Program-made: the position numbers and the translations under genes
Source of the DNA: Actinoalloteichus hoggarensis
Lineage (GTDB): Bacteria > Actinomycetota > Actinomycetes > Mycobacteriales > Pseudonocardiaceae
Length of the DNA stretch: 64,000 nt
Direction of reading: 5' to 3'
Assembly (NCBI RefSeq): GCF_002234535.1
Contig: NZ_CP022521.1
Coordinates: 3,596,001 to 3,660,000, forward strand
Notes under the pieces: model-generated
The model's database searches: none
Told to the model about the DNA's origin: nothing
What the model saw: the letters and a program-made list of their open reading frames with translations, nothing else
Shown here: in pieces, positions 16,421 through 32,974 of the stretch
How the letters are laid out: every line of letters starts with the position of its first letter
Numbering within the stretch: the stretch's first letter is position 1

Positions 16421-17782
16421 GAGACTCCCCAGGCGACCTCAGAATCGTCTACGGGCAGCAGTCCCCTCATCATCAGCCCGCAATTGATTCCTGCATTGTG
16501 CGATGAAAACGACGACCGGCGACGCACAGCCGCCCGCCACGCTTTTTGATGATCATCTCGATGCTAACCATGCGGCTGGCAGCAGGTCAAGACGAATGAA
16601 TACCTCGGCGACCCCGACGATTGTCACCCTGTGGGCCATTCATCCGTCGTCATGTCGACGAAGGAGAGCGCGCGAGGCGAATGGGCCGCACGAAGGCGGA
16701 CAGTCGACGAGGCATCACCACACCACGATTCCGAGCAGCCGCCGACCGCACCGTCGGCACGCGAACCGGCGACGATGCCTGCATCGCGTGAAAACGGGCA
16801 GGAATTCAGCGAATCGGATTCGGCGGCCACAGTGCCCGACATGCCGAGGCCCGCATCAGCCCGCTCTGACCGCGGATTCTCCGTGCGAACCACAGGAGCC
16901 GTCGGATCTGGATCTGGAACCCGTCGAGGCGGCCACGCCGCCGCCGATTCGACTGCCCCGTCGAGCCCGGTGTTCACGGCTGGGCATTCGATGCACGAGG
17001 TGCGACCGCGCCGGCTCGGGCGGACATCGGCGCGCCCGTGCGGCGACCTCGCCCCGTCGCCGAGACCACCGACAGCCGACCCCACTGTGAACTGCGATGA
17101 TGTCGACCATTCCTCGGTCGCCGTCCGTCCTGGGCCGGAGCCGGGACCGCCCGCCGAACCACGCAGGCCCACGGCTGAGCGGCGAGTCGGTGTTCGACGA
17201 CAGACAGGAGGTGTTCCGAGTGCGACAGCGAGTTGATTCTTTTATTCTGATGAAGAATTCGAAGAAAACGACGGCGTTGCGATCAATCGGCCGACGCGCG
17301 GTCCTGACTTCTTCGTCCGCAGACACCCCTGTACAGCTCCCCGGTGCAACTTGTTCGGTCGCAGATGTCGAGCCGACTCGACACACCCGAATAAACCGTC
17401 CACCACCGATCTGTTCTACTCTGATCGTCAAGTTTCAGTGCAGTCTCGATTATGACACGGACGCTGCCGAGTGGCAAGCAGCCACGCGCCTGGTAGCCAT
17501 GCTTGTAATCGACCGACAAAGCCGCCCGCCCGCCGACGGCCCACCTCGACACGATGTCGCTAATGGCCCGCGCTCACGAAGTTCGGTTCTTGTGAAGACA
17601 GTCGACGACGCCGTCACCGAGAGCCACCGACCGACCCGTCGATCTCATATCTGGAACACTGAGAGTGACGTCACCACCCTTCCGGAGAAAGCTCGCATCT
17701 CGGAACATCCGCTCGAACCGACCGGACGGACGCCCCGGCTCTCGTCATGAGACCGCCGAGGCGCCCGGTCGGGGGGCAGGAG
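16421..17782. other. 1.36-kb intergenic region upstream of the LAL gene; no supported gene
   Basis: The longest gene-free stretch in the window, between the LAL start and the end of the last PKS gene. It contains several open frames on both strands up to about 200 codons, but none resembles a known family or has a clear ribosome site. Patches are AT-richer than the surroundings (about 17234-17275 and 17425-17520). One CACCCCTGTACAG element (17324-17336) resembles the AGGGGT boxes of the cluster but has no obvious -10 at the usual distance. It probably holds the LAL promoter; it could also be a decayed gene. Confidence 0.45.
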
Positions 17783-20700
17783 TCACACCCCGCCCGCACG
17801 CAGCCAGTCCTCGACGGCCCGTGCCGTGTCGGCGGCGTGGTGCTCCAGCATCGTGAAGTGGTCGCCGGGCACCTCGGCCTCGGTCTCGGCGGAGTCCCAG
17901 GACGCGCGCCACTGTGCATCGCCCGTCTCGTCGTCACCGAGCGATCCCGGGCGCACGAACAGGGTGGGCGCGTCGACATCCCGCACCACGCACTCCTCGA
18001 ACAGTCGGACATAGCGCCCCATGGCGGAGAGCCGATCCGCCGTGTAAGGCCCGAAGGACTCCTCGCGGGCGAACAGACCCGCGAGCATGTGCGTCGCGAA
18101 GCCCTCCATCGCCTTGCTGTCCGGCAGGTAGGTGTCGAGCAGGACGAGAGCGGCGGCCGGGCGTCCGACATCCTGGAGATGACGGGTCGTCGCCTGCGCC
18201 AGGAGGCCGCCCGCCGAATAACCCAGCAGGACGAACGGTTCGTCGCCGGGCAGTTCCCGCACCGAGCGGGCGAGCAGGCCGACGGCCGCCTCGATCGTGG
18301 CGGGCAGCGGCTCGCCTTCGGCGAAGCCCGGCACGCTCAGCGCGGACACCGCGCGGGCGCCGCCGAAGGCGGCGGCGAGCCGCACGAACTGCTGCGCCCC
18401 GCCCATGCCCATCGGGGACGGCACGCAGATCACCCTCGGACCGGGTCCGCGGGCCAGCTCGACGATCGCCGGGGCGTCGGCGGGCTCGGCCGCGTCGTGA
18501 AAGGACGGACGCAGGTCGGCCACGGCGTTGAGCAGTTCGAATCCCCGGTCACGCTGGTCGGTGTCCACGGCACGGCGGAACAGCGTGCTCACCGTGTCGG
18601 CCGGATCGTTCGCGGGCCGCGGAGCCGCCGACTCCTGCCGAAGATGCCGCGCGAGGCCTGCCGGGGTCCGCTGGTCGAAGACCACCGTGGCGGGCAGCCG
18701 CAGGCCGGTGGACCTGGTGATCGCGTTGCGCAGCTCGACGGCGGCGAGCGAGTCGAAGCCCGACTCCAGGAAGCTTCGATCGACGACGACGTCCTCGGCG
18801 GAGCGGTGCCCGAGCACCACGGCGGCCTCGGTGCGGACGAGATCGAGCAGCAGGCGTTCCCGTGCCTCAGGAGCCAGACCGATGAGCCGTTCCCTCAGAT
18901 CGGTCCGCCTCTCGGCGGAGCGGCGGCGAGTCCGGACGAGGCCGGTGAACAGCGGTGGCACCGAGTCCGCCGCACGCAGGTCGAGACGCACCGGAGCGAG
19001 GACGGGCTCGTCGATCGCCAGCGCCGCGTCGAACAGCGCCAGGCCGTCCTCGACGGAGAACGCGGCGACACCGCGCGACCGTGTCACGCCCGCCGTCAGC
19101 GTGCTCGTCTCGGACCAGAGGCCCCAGGCCAGCGACTGCGCGGGCAGACCGACGGCGCGGCGGTGCTGGGCGAGGGCGTCCAGGAACGTGTTCGCCGCCG
19201 CGTAGTTGCCCTGCCCGGGGGCTCCGAGGAGCCCGGAGGCCGAGGAGAACAGGACGAACGCGGTGAGGTTCTCGGTGAGCTCGTGCAGATGCCACGCGGC
19301 GTCGACCTTCGGCCCGAACACCGTGTCGAGATGCCGCGGGGTCAGAGAGTCGACGACGCCGTCGTCGAGCACTCCCGCCGCGTGCACCACGGCCGTCACC
19401 GGATGGGCGGCCAGCAGATCGGCGACCTGGTCGCGGTCGGCGACGTCGCAGGCGACGACGGCGACCTCCGCGCCCAGCGCCGCCAGTTCGTCGCGCAGCC
19501 GAGCGGCGCCGGGCGCGTCGACGCCCCGCCTGCTCGTCAGGACGAGCCGCAGGGCGCCGTGTTCGGTGACGAGGTGCCGCGCCACCGCGGCGCCGAGGGT
19601 TCCGGTGCCGCCGGTGATCAGCGTCGTTCCCGTCCGGTCCCAGCCGCCGCGGCCCTCGGCGGACGCGCGCGCGAGACGGGCGGCAGTGACGACGTCGCCG
19701 CGCACGGCGAGCTGCGGCTCCCCGAGGGCCGCGAGTCGTTCGACGTCGAGTTCGGCATCGGGTGTGCCGTCGATCAGCACGATCCGGTCCGGATGCTCCG
19801 ACTGCGCCGAGCGCACCAGCCCCCAGACCGCGGCGGCGGCCGGGTCGGGTGCCTCGTCCGGCGACACCCCGACGCCGTTCCGCGTCACCACCACGATCGG
19901 CCGATCGTCGGCCGCCGACAGCCGTTGCTGGAGATGCGACAACACGGCCCCGACGACCGTGCGCGGCGTCCCCGATGGGCATTCGAAGACCGACCCGGCG
20001 GCCGCCCGGTCGTCGGTCGTTCGAATCGGGACCCAGTCGATCCGGTAGAGCGAGTCGGTCGTCACGTGCCCGGCCATCGGGCGGACGGTGATCGATCGCA
20101 CCGACACGACCGGGGCGCCCGCCTCGTCGATGCCGTACAGCGACACGGACCCGTCCGCCGCCGTGGTGATCCGCACCCGCAGGCTCGTCGCTCCCGCCGT
20201 GTGCACTCGTACTCCCGACCAGCTGAACGGAAGCCCGATGCCCTCGGCCGCGGCGGCGCCGAGCCCGACGGCGTGCAGTGCCGCGTCGAGCAGAGCGGGA
20301 TGCAGTCCGAACCGTTCGGCGGCGGCGCGCTCCTCGTCGGACACGGCGACCTCGGCGAACAGTTCGTCTCCTCGGCGCCATGCCGCACGCAGCCCCTGGA
20401 AGGCGGGACCGTAGTCGTATCCCCGCATCGCCAGGTCGGCGTAGAAACCGTCGAGGTCGGCGGGTCGGGCGTCCGGCGGCGGCCATTCGGCGACGTCGTC
20501 GGCCGGGGCCGCCGCGGGCGCCGAGAGTGCGCCGGTCGCATGGGCGGTCCAGCCGTCGCCGCCCCGGGAGTGCACGCTCACCGGCCGGAGTCCGGCGTCG
20601 TCGACGGCGCCGACCGACACCCGTACCTCGGCGACGGCGTCCGCCGTGAACACCAGCGGGGCCTGGAGGGTGAGTTCCTCCACGACGCCGTGCCCGACCT

Positions 20701-23700
20701 CGTCGCCCGCCCGGGCGGCGAGTTCGACGAAGGCGGTGCCGGGCAGCAGTACGGTGCCCGCGACGGCGTGGTCGGCCAGCCACGGATGGGTGCGCGGCGA
20801 GAGCCTGCCGGTGAACACGACGCCCGCGTCGGCGGGCAGCTCCACCGCCGCGCCGAGGAGCGGGTGATCGGCGTCGGCGAGTCCGGCGGAACGGACGTCA
20901 CCTGCGAGCTGGGGGGCGTCCAGCCAGTAGCGTTCGTGTTGGAAGGCGTACGTCGGCAGGTCGACGAGTCGGCCGCCCGTCAGGAACGGTGTGAGGTCGA
21001 GATCGACGCCGTGGGCGAACAGCTCCCCCGCCGAGGCCAGGAACCGGTCCAACCCGCCGTCGTCCCGGCGTAAGGTCCCGACGACCAGGGCGTTCTCGGC
21101 CCCGTGTTCCTCGACGACCTCCCCGATCCCGTAGGTCAACACCGGATGCGCGCTGGACTCCACGAACACGCCCAGGCCGTCGGACAACAACGACTCGACC
21201 GCCCGATCGAACCGCACCGTCTCTCTGAGGTTGTCGAACCAGTACTCGGCGCCCAACGAGGCCGTGTCGGCGACCTCGCCGGTCACCGACGAATAGAACG
21301 GCACCTCGGATGCACGCGGTGTCACCGCTGCCAGGCTGTGCAGCAGTTCGTCGCGCAGCGGGTCCATCAGGACCGAGTGGGAGGCGTAGTCGACGGGGAT
21401 CCACTTCGCGCGCACCCCGCGTGATTCGCAGTCGGCCACCAGCTCGGCCAGCGCCTGTTCGGGGCCGGACACCACCGCCGACGTGGGACCGTTCACGGCT
21501 GCCAACGACACCCCCACAGGCAACAAAGCGGAGACCTCCGACGCGGGCAGGCCCACCGACACCATGCCCCCACCACCACCCAGACCCGCGATCAACCGAC
21601 TCCGCGACACCACCACCCGTGCGCCGTCCCGCAGACTCAAACCCCCCGACACCACCGCCGCCGCGATCTCACCCTGCGAATGCCCCACCACCGCAGCCGG
21701 AACCACCCCCACCGAACGCCACAATTCGGCCAGAGACACCATCACCGCGAACAACACCGGCTGCACCACATCAACCCGCGACAACGCAGCCTCATCCGAC
21801 AACACATCAGGCAACGACCAGTCCACGAACTCCGACAGAGTCTCGGCGCATTCACCCAGCCGAGCGGCGAAGACAGGCGACACCGCCGCCAACCCCACCG
21901 CCAACCCCACCCACTGCGAACCCTGACCCGGAAACACCAACACCACACCCGAGCCCGCGGCACGCGGCCCAGGCTCCAGTCGGCCCGCGGCCACCTCGGC
22001 CAGGCCTGCCCGAACCTGGTCGACGTGTGTTCCCGCCACCAGTACCCGACGGGCGAAGGACGACCGTGCCAGCAGGGTGAAGCCCACGTCTCGGAGGTCC
22101 GGCGCCTGCTGTGACGCGAGGAAGTCGCTCAGCCGAGCGGCCTGGGCGCGCAGTGCCGCGTCGGATCTCGCCGAGAGGACCAGTGGCACGGCACCTGCCG
22201 CCGGGGGCAGGCTCGCGGGGGTGTCCCCGGCGGCGACCTCGGCCGTGTCCCGACCGTCGAGCGGCTGCGGCCGGTACCAGACGGACGGATCTTCGAGGAT
22301 GACGTGGGCGTTGGTGCCGCTGACCCCGAAGGACGACACCCCCGCACGACGCGGCCGATCCACATCCGGCCACACGACCGACTCCGTCGCCAGCTCCACC
22401 GCGCCCACCGACCAGTCCACCTGCGACGTCGGCTCGTCCACATGCAACGTCGGCGGCACCACCCCGTGCCGCATGGCCAGGATCATCTTGATGACGCCCG
22501 CCACGCCCGCCGCCGCCTGCGTGTGTCCCAGATTCGACTTCACCGAACCGAGCACCAGGGGATGCGGCCGGTCCTGCCCGTAGGTCGCGATCACCGCCTG
22601 CGCCTCGATCGGATCGCCCAGCCGGGTCCCCGTCCCGTGTCCCTCCACCACGTCGACGTCCGCGGGAGACAGACCCGCGTTCGCCAACGCCTGCCGGATC
22701 ACCCGCTGCTGCGACGGGCCGTTCGGCGCCGACAGGCCGTTCGACGCGCCGTCCTGGTTGACGGCCGAACCCGCCACCACCGCCAACACCCGGTGCCCCA
22801 GCCTGCGGGCGTCGGACAGCCGCTCCACCAGCAGCAGGCCGACGCCCTCGGACCACCCGGTGCCGTCCGCCGCCCCCGCGAACGACTTGCACCGGCCGTC
22901 GGCGGACAACCCGCGCTGCCGGGAGAACTCCACGAACACCCCGGGCGTCGCCATGACGGCGACGCCGCCGGCCAGGGCGAGATCACATTCCCCCGCGCGC
23001 AGCGCCTGCGCGGCCAGATGCAGGGCGACCAACGAGGACGAGCACGCCGTGTCGACGGTCATCGCGGGTCCCTCCAGACCCAGCGCGTAGGCGATGCGGC
23101 CGGAGGCGACGCTGCCCGCGTTGCCGTTGCCCAGATGACCTTCGAGGTCCTCGGGCACCCGATGCAGCCGCCCGAGGTAATCGTGGTACATCAAGCCCGC
23201 GAACACGCCGGTCCGGCTGCCCCGAAGGGACCGCGCGTCGATCCCCGCGCTCTCGATCGTCTCCCAGGCCGTCTCCAGCAGCAGCCGCTGCTGCGGATCC
23301 ATCGCCGACGCCTCGCGCGGCGAGATCCCGAAGAACTCCGCATCGAACAGTCCTGCGTCGTACAGGAAGCCGCCGTGCCGGGTGTAGCTGGTGCCGACGT
23401 GCTCGGGGTCCGGGTCGTACAGGGCGTCCAGGTCCCAGCCGCGATCATCGGGGAACCCGCCGACGGCGTCGCGGCCGTGGGCGACGAGGTCCCAGAGGTC
23501 GGCGGGCGACGTCACTCCGCCGGGGTATCGGCATGCCATGCCGACGATCACGATCGGGTCGTCGGAGACGGCGACGGCGGGCGGGGCGGGAACGGCCGCC
23601 GCGGGCTCGCCGTGGCGTTCCGCGTGCAGCCGAGCGGCGAGCGCGGCGGGCGACGGATAGTCGAAGATCAGCGTCGACGGGAGGGTGAGGCCGGTGGCGG

Positions 23701-26700
23701 CCTGGAGTTCGTTGCGCAGCTCGACGGCGGTGAGCGAGTCGAAGCCGAGTTCCTGGAAGGCGCGGGTGGGCTCGATGTCGCTGCCCGATCCGTGGCCGAG
23801 CACGGCGGCCGTGCGACCGCGGACGAGCTCCAGCAGCTCCGCCGAGTCGGCATGTCGTGCGACCGCCGTCGGCCGCTTCGACGGCTTTCGCGCGGTGCGG
23901 GTCAGCGCCGACCACAACGGCGGTGCCTCCTGATCGGCGAGCACCGACAGGTCGAGTCGGATCGGGACGACCACCGCCGAGTCCACCCCGGCGGCGGCGT
24001 CGAACAGGGCGAGTCCGTCCGCCGTGCTCAGCGGCCGGACGCCGCCGCGGGACATGCGACGCAAATCGGTGGAGCCGAGTTCACCGGTGATCCCGCTCGC
24101 TTCATCCCACAGCCCCCAGGCCAGCGACTGCGCGGGCAGTCCGCGGGCCCGACGCGACTGGGCCAGCGCATCCAGGAAGGCGTTCGCCGCCGCGTAGTTG
24201 CCCTGCCCCGCGCTGCCGATCACGCCGGCGGCCGAGGAGAACAGGACGAACGCGGTGAGGTCGCCCGCCAGTTCGTGGAGATGCCACGCCGCATCGGCCT
24301 TCGGGGCGAACACGGTGCCCACGCGCTCCGGCGTCATCGACTGGATCACGCCGTCGTCCAGCACTCCCGCCGTGTGCACGACGGCGTCGACCGGGTGCTC
24401 GGTCAGCAGCGCGGCGACCTGGGCGCGGTCCGACACGTCACAGGCCACCACGGTGACGTCGGCGCCGAGGCCTGCGAGTTCGTCCCGCAGCTCCGCCGCG
24501 CCGGGCGCGTCCGGTCCACGGCGACTCGTCAGGACCAGGCGCTCGACGCCGTGGACGGTGACGAGATGCCGTGCCACCGCCGCGCCGAGCATGCCCGTTC
24601 CGCCGGTGATCAGGGTCCGCCGGGCGGCCGCCCAGTCGATCCCGCCGGGCCCGGCCGCCGCGCGCGTCAACCGGGCGGCGAGCACCCGGTCGTCCCGCAC
24701 CGCCAGCTGGGGCTCGCCGAGGCCGGCGAGGCGGGCGGCGTCGACGGGCACGTCGGAGTCCACCAGCACGAATCGGCCGGGATGTTCCGACTGGGCGGCA
24801 CGCACGAACCCCCAGACGGCGGCGGCGGCGGGGTCGGGGACCTCCGCGGGCGACACCGCGACCGCGCCTCGCGTCACCACGACGAGACGCTCGTCGGAAC
24901 GCAGCGCGGACAGGGCCCGTGCGATGCCGTGCCGGGCGGCCGCCGTCACGTCGCCGGCCAGGTCCGTGCAGTCCACGGTGCGGACGGAATCCGGGGCGCC
25001 GTCGTTCGGCACGGGCACCCAGTCGAGCCGGAAGAGGGCGTCGCGGACGTCGGTTCGCGGGCCGGCCACGCGGTCGAGGGCGACGGGGCGCAGCCGGAGC
25101 GTCTCGACCGTGGCGACGGGCTGTCCCGTCGGGTCGAACAGTTCCAGGGCCGTCGCGTCGGGGCCCGCCGGGCTCAGCCGGATCAGCAGTGTCGAGGCGC
25201 CGCTCGCGTGGAGGGTGACCCCGGAGAAGGCGAAGGGGAGCCGCACGAGATCGTCTCCGGCGCCGACGAGTGCGCTCGCGTGCAGTGCGGCGTCCAGCAG
25301 CGCGGGGTGCAGGCCGAACCGCTCGGCGTCCCGGCGGGCGTCCTCGGGCAGGGCGATCTCGGCGAGGATCTCGTCGTCTCGCCGCCAGGCGGCACGCAGT
25401 CCACGGAAGGTCGGGCCGTAGGCGAGTCCGTGTCCGGCGAGTTCGGTGTAGAACTCCTCCACCGGAAGTGGTGTCGCGTCGGCGGGCGACGGAGCGGCGC
25501 GTTCGGGGGCGGGTCGGGCGGGCGAGAGGGCGCCGTCGGCGTGGCGGGTCCACGGGGCGTCGGCGGCCTCGCTCTCGGCGCGGGAGTGGACCCGGACGCG
25601 GCGCAGGCCGGTCTCGTCCGGCTCGTCGATCGTGAGCTGCACCTGGACGGCCTCGTCGGCGCGCAGCACCAGGGGTGTCTGGATCGTCAGCTCGTGCAGG
25701 CGACCGCAGCCGACCTCCTCCCCCGCACGCAGCGCCAGTTCCACGAAGGCCGTGCCCGGCAACAGCACCGCGTCGCCGACGACATGGTCGGCGAGCCAGG
25801 GATGGGATCGCAGGGACAACCGGCCCGCGAACACCACGCCGTCGGAGTCGGCCAGCATGACGGCGGCGCCGAGCAGCGGATGTCCGGCGGCGACCAGGCC
25901 CGCCGAGGCGACGTCGGCGGCGGTCTCAGGGATGTCGAGCCAGTGCCGCCGTCGCTGGAACGGATAGGTGGGGAGATCGACGCGTCGTCCGCCGGAATAC
26001 AGTCGGGTGAGGTCGACGGGAACACCCGCGACGTGAAGCCGCGCCAACGCCGACACGAACGACTCCACCTCCGACCGACCCCGCCGCAACAACGGAACCC
26101 CACCATCCACCAGACCAGACAACACCGCACCCGGCCCCACCTCAACAAAAACACACCCCTCCCCCAACCCACTCACATAATCATGAAAACGCACCGTCTC
26201 ACGAACATGACGAACCCAGAAATCCACCGAACCACCATCACCACCCCCCACCCAACGAACCCGCGGCTCCGAAAAAGACAACCCCCCGATCGCCTCCCGA
26301 AAACCCTCCAACATCGGATCCATCAACGAAGAATGAAAAGCATGCGACACCCGCAACCGCGACCACCGCCGACCCCCCAACCGCGACACCACCCCCACAA
26401 CCTCAGACTCCACCCCCGACAACACCACCGACGACACACCATTCACCGCAGCCACCGACACCCCCGCCGACAACAACGGCACCACCTCAGACTCCGACGC
26501 CTCCACCGCAACCATCACCCCACCCCCCGGCAACGCCTGCATCAACCGCGCCCGCTCCGACACCAACACACACGCATCCCCCAACGACAACACACCCGCC
26601 ACATACGCCGCCGCCACCTCACCCACCGAATGCCCCACCACCACACCCGGCGACACACCACACCACTCCAACAAACGACACAACGCAACCTCCACCGCAA

Positions 26701-28513
26701 ACACCGCAGGCTGCGCCCACCCCGTCAAACCCAAAACCTCACCATCACCCCCCCACATCACCTCACGCACACCCGAACCCAACAAACCCAACACCTCATC
26801 CAACGCCGCAGCAAAAACCGGAAAACACCCATACAACTCCCGACCCATACCCACAACCTGCGAACCCTGACCCGAAAACAACAACACCACATCAAGATCA
26901 CCCGCCACACCACGAGCAACCTCCACCCCATCCACCAGAACAGCACGGTGATCGAACAGGGCACGAGTCGTCGCGAGCGAATGACCGACGTCGCGGGGGT
27001 CGGCGGTGAGCCCGCGCAGCCGCGCGATCTGCGCGTCGAGCGCGGCGGGTGACTTCGCCGAGACCGCCCACGGGATCGGGTGTCCGGCCGGTTCCGGCAA
27101 GGGGGACTCCGCCGCCGAGGGCGCGGGGTCGTCGGCGATCTCCGGGGCCGCCTCCAGCACCACGTGGGCGTTGGTGCCGCTGACGCCGAAGGACGACACG
27201 GCCGCTCGTCGGGGTCGATCCGACGCGGGCCAGGACACGGCCCCCGTCGCCAGCTCGACCGCGCCCGTCGACCACGGCACGTGCGGCGAGGGCGCGTCGA
27301 CGTGCAGGGTCTCGGGCACGATCCCGTGATGCATGGCCAGCACCATCTTCATCACCCCGGCGACACCCGCCGCCGCCTGCGTATGACCCAGATTCGACTT
27401 CACCGAACCCAACAACAACGGCCGGGACCGGTGCTGCCCGTAGGTGCCGAGCAGGGCCTGCGCCTCGATCGGGTCGCCGAGGCGGGTTCCGGTGCCGTGG
27501 GCCTCGACGACGTCGACGTCCGATGTGGACAGCTCGGCGGCGGCCAGCGCCTGTCGGATGACGCGCTGCTGCGCGGGTCCGCTCGGCGCCGTCAACCCGT
27601 TGGAGGCCCCGTCCTGGTTGACGGCCGACCCCCGTACCACGGCCCACACCGGATGCCCCAGCCTGCGGGCGTCCGACAGCCGTTCCACCAGCAGCAGCCC
27701 GACGCCTTCGGACCAGCCGGTGCCGTCGGCCGAGGCCGCGAAGGCCTTACACCGGCCGTCCGGGGCGAGCCCGCCCTGCCGAGAGAACTCCACGAAGGCC
27801 CCCGGAGTGGACATCACCGTCGCGCCGCCCGCCAGAGCGAGATCGCATTCCCCGGAGCGCAGGGCCTGGATCGCCCAGTGCAGGGCCACCAGCGACGAGG
27901 AGCAGGCGGTGTCGACCGTGACCGCGGGCCCCTCCAGGCCCAGGGTGTAGGCGATGCGGCCGGACACGACGCTCGCGGCGTTGCCGATCAGCAGATGGTC
28001 GGCGGCGACCTCCGGCACCTGCCGCAGGCCGCTGACGTAGTCCTGACCGTTGGTGCCCACGAAGACGCCCGTGTTGCCGCCCCGCAGCGACGCCGGGTCG
28101 ATACCCGCCCGCTCGATCGCCTCCCACGACGTCTCCAGCAGCAGCCGCTGTTGGGGGTCCATCGCCGTCGCCTCGCGGGGCGAGATCCCGAAGAACTCCG
28201 CGTCGAAGTCGGCGACGGCGTCGACGAAGCCGCCCCGGTGCGTGGCGCTGGAGCCCGGGGTGCCCGTCGCATGCAGACGATCGAGGTCCCAGCCCCGGTC
28301 GACCGGGAATCCACCCAGGACGTCGCGGCCGTCCGCCAGCACTCGCCACAGGTCCTCGGGCGAGGCGATGCCGCCGGGAAACCGGCACGACATGCCGACG
28401 ATCGCGATCGGCTCGCGACTCGCCTGTTCGGCCTGCCGCAGGCGCTCGCGCGTGTCGTGCAGCTGCGCGGTGACCCGCTTGAGGAAGTACCGGAGGTCGT
28501 CAGCACCGGTCAT
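17783..28513 (-). CDS. Type I PKS, modules 7 and 8 plus thioesterase
   Basis: A 3576-residue final PKS. N-terminal docking coiled coil (1-33), then module 7: KS (Cys204), AT with HAFH (His724; malonyl-CoA), DH (His910, [10 protein letters not shown]), KR (nucleotide motif near 1305, LDD type B), ACP (Ser1593). Module 8: KS (Cys1824), AT with YASH (Tyr2376; methylmalonyl-CoA), DH (His2582), KR (near 2970, LDD), ACP (Ser3255). The C-terminal thioesterase has the nucleophile Ser3433 in GYSAGG and a late [10 protein letters not shown]. No ER is present. Both modules should leave an alkene, giving the C2-C5 dienoate of the product, and the TE closes the lactone. The start is 27 nt after the module 6 gene. 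Leu2481 is TTA (21071-21073). The malonyl AT is a perfect duplicate of that in module 6. Confidence 0.96.
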   Translation of the reverse strand: MTGADDLRYFLKRVTAQLHDTRERLRQAEQASREPIAIVGMSCRFPGGIASPEDLWRVLADGRDVLGGFPVDRGWDLDRLHATGTPGSSATHRGGFVDAVADFDAEFFGISPREATAMDPQQRLLLETSWEAIERAGIDPASLRGGNTGVFVGTNGQDYVSGLRQVPEVAADHLLIGNAASVVSGRIAYTLGLEGPAVTVDTACSSSLVALHWAIQALRSGECDLALAGGATVMSTPGAFVEFSRQGGLAPDGRCKAFAASADGTGWSEGVGLLLVERLSDARRLGHPVWAVVRGSAVNQDGASNGLTAPSGPAQQRVIRQALAAAELSTSDVDVVEAHGTGTRLGDPIEAQALLGTYGQHRSRPLLLGSVKSNLGHTQAAAGVAGVMKMVLAMHHGIVPETLHVDAPSPHVPWSTGAVELATGAVSWPASDRPRRAAVSSFGVSGTNAHVVLEAAPEIADDPAPSAAESPLPEPAGHPIPWAVSAKSPAALDAQIARLRGLTADPRDVGHSLATTRALFDHRAVLVDGVEVARGVAGDLDVVLLFSGQGSQVVGMGRELYGCFPVFAAALDEVLGLLGSGVREVMWGGDGEVLGLTGWAQPAVFAVEVALCRLLEWCGVSPGVVVGHSVGEVAAAYVAGVLSLGDACVLVSERARLMQALPGGGVMVAVEASESEVVPLLSAGVSVAAVNGVSSVVLSGVESEVVGVVSRLGGRRWSRLRVSHAFHSSLMDPMLEGFREAIGGLSFSEPRVRWVGGGDGGSVDFWVRHVRETVRFHDYVSGLGEGCVFVEVGPGAVLSGLVDGGVPLLRRGRSEVESFVSALARLHVAGVPVDLTRLYSGGRRVDLPTYPFQRRRHWLDIPETAADVASAGLVAAGHPLLGAAVMLADSDGVVFAGRLSLRSHPWLADHVVGDAVLLPGTAFVELALRAGEEVGCGRLHELTIQTPLVLRADEAVQVQLTIDEPDETGLRRVRVHSRAESEAADAPWTRHADGALSPARPAPERAAPSPADATPLPVEEFYTELAGHGLAYGPTFRGLRAAWRRDDEILAEIALPEDARRDAERFGLHPALLDAALHASALVGAGDDLVRLPFAFSGVTLHASGASTLLIRLSPAGPDATALELFDPTGQPVATVETLRLRPVALDRVAGPRTDVRDALFRLDWVPVPNDGAPDSVRTVDCTDLAGDVTAAARHGIARALSALRSDERLVVVTRGAVAVSPAEVPDPAAAAVWGFVRAAQSEHPGRFVLVDSDVPVDAARLAGLGEPQLAVRDDRVLAARLTRAAAGPGGIDWAAARRTLITGGTGMLGAAVARHLVTVHGVERLVLTSRRGPDAPGAAELRDELAGLGADVTVVACDVSDRAQVAALLTEHPVDAVVHTAGVLDDGVIQSMTPERVGTVFAPKADAAWHLHELAGDLTAFVLFSSAAGVIGSAGQGNYAAANAFLDALAQSRRARGLPAQSLAWGLWDEASGITGELGSTDLRRMSRGGVRPLSTADGLALFDAAAGVDSAVVVPIRLDLSVLADQEAPPLWSALTRTARKPSKRPTAVARHADSAELLELVRGRTAAVLGHGSGSDIEPTRAFQELGFDSLTAVELRNELQAATGLTLPSTLIFDYPSPAALAARLHAERHGEPAAAVPAPPAVAVSDDPIVIVGMACRYPGGVTSPADLWDLVAHGRDAVGGFPDDRGWDLDALYDPDPEHVGTSYTRHGGFLYDAGLFDAEFFGISPREASAMDPQQRLLLETAWETIESAGIDARSLRGSRTGVFAGLMYHDYLGRLHRVPEDLEGHLGNGNAGSVASGRIAYALGLEGPAMTVDTACSSSLVALHLAAQALRAGECDLALAGGVAVMATPGVFVEFSRQRGLSADGRCKSFAGAADGTGWSEGVGLLLVERLSDARRLGHRVLAVVAGSAVNQDGASNGLSAPNGPSQQRVIRQALANAGLSPADVDVVEGHGTGTRLGDPIEAQAVIATYGQDRPHPLVLGSVKSNLGHTQAAAGVAGVIKMILAMRHGVVPPTLHVDEPTSQVDWSVGAVELATESVVWPDVDRPRRAGVSSFGVSGTNAHVILEDPSVWYRPQPLDGRDTAEVAAGDTPASLPPAAGAVPLVLSARSDAALRAQAARLSDFLASQQAPDLRDVGFTLLARSSFARRVLVAGTHVDQVRAGLAEVAAGRLEPGPRAAGSGVVLVFPGQGSQWVGLAVGLAAVSPVFAARLGECAETLSEFVDWSLPDVLSDEAALSRVDVVQPVLFAVMVSLAELWRSVGVVPAAVVGHSQGEIAAAVVSGGLSLRDGARVVVSRSRLIAGLGGGGGMVSVGLPASEVSALLPVGVSLAAVNGPTSAVVSGPEQALAELVADCESRGVRAKWIPVDYASHSVLMDPLRDELLHSLAAVTPRASEVPFYSSVTGEVADTASLGAEYWFDNLRETVRFDRAVESLLSDGLGVFVESSAHPVLTYGIGEVVEEHGAENALVVGTLRRDDGGLDRFLASAGELFAHGVDLDLTPFLTGGRLVDLPTYAFQHERYWLDAPQLAGDVRSAGLADADHPLLGAAVELPADAGVVFTGRLSPRTHPWLADHAVAGTVLLPGTAFVELAARAGDEVGHGVVEELTLQAPLVFTADAVAEVRVSVGAVDDAGLRPVSVHSRGGDGWTAHATGALSAPAAAPADDVAEWPPPDARPADLDGFYADLAMRGYDYGPAFQGLRAAWRRGDELFAEVAVSDEERAAAERFGLHPALLDAALHAVGLGAAAAEGIGLPFSWSGVRVHTAGATSLRVRITTAADGSVSLYGIDEAGAPVVSVRSITVRPMAGHVTTDSLYRIDWVPIRTTDDRAAAGSVFECPSGTPRTVVGAVLSHLQQRLSAADDRPIVVVTRNGVGVSPDEAPDPAAAAVWGLVRSAQSEHPDRIVLIDGTPDAELDVERLAALGEPQLAVRGDVVTAARLARASAEGRGGWDRTGTTLITGGTGTLGAAVARHLVTEHGALRLVLTSRRGVDAPGAARLRDELAALGAEVAVVACDVADRDQVADLLAAHPVTAVVHAAGVLDDGVVDSLTPRHLDTVFGPKVDAAWHLHELTENLTAFVLFSSASGLLGAPGQGNYAAANTFLDALAQHRRAVGLPAQSLAWGLWSETSTLTAGVTRSRGVAAFSVEDGLALFDAALAIDEPVLAPVRLDLRAADSVPPLFTGLVRTRRRSAERRTDLRERLIGLAPEARERLLLDLVRTEAAVVLGHRSAEDVVVDRSFLESGFDSLAAVELRNAITRSTGLRLPATVVFDQRTPAGLARHLRQESAAPRPANDPADTVSTLFRRAVDTDQRDRGFELLNAVADLRPSFHDAAEPADAPAIVELARGPGPRVICVPSPMGMGGAQQFVRLAAAFGGARAVSALSVPGFAEGEPLPATIEAAVGLLARSVRELPGDEPFVLLGYSAGGLLAQATTRHLQDVGRPAAALVLLDTYLPDSKAMEGFATHMLAGLFAREESFGPYTADRLSAMGRYVRLFEECVVRDVDAPTLFVRPGSLGDDETGDAQWRASWDSAETEAEVPGDHFTMLEHHAADTARAVEDWLRAGGV
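25962..26955 (-). repeat. 994-bp duplicated AT cassette, copy in module 7
   Basis: By direct alignment this stretch is identical to 30432-31425 (constant offset 4470) and codes for the pre-AT junction, the whole malonyl AT and the start of the post-AT linker. Identity ends sharply at both sides. Its composition is skewed: on the plus strand 52 of the 60 bases in 26641-26700 are A or C. Confidence 0.9.
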
Positions 28514-28540
28514 CGTGTGAACCCCCTGGGAGGAAGAAGA

Positions 28541-32970
<4,430 letters not shown>

Positions 32971-32974
<4 letters not shown>

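Noticed and set aside
16624-17236. Overlapping open frames of 180-200 codons in the gap before the LAL gene
   Set aside because: No family similarity, no good ribosome site, and open frames on both strands at once, as expected of GC-rich non-coding DNA.
22304-27052. Very long plus-strand open frames opposite the PKS genes, rich in His, Arg, Pro and Thr
   Set aside because: They are antisense shadows of high-GC PKS coding sequence; their low-complexity composition and exact repetition follow the duplicated AT cassettes on the other strand.
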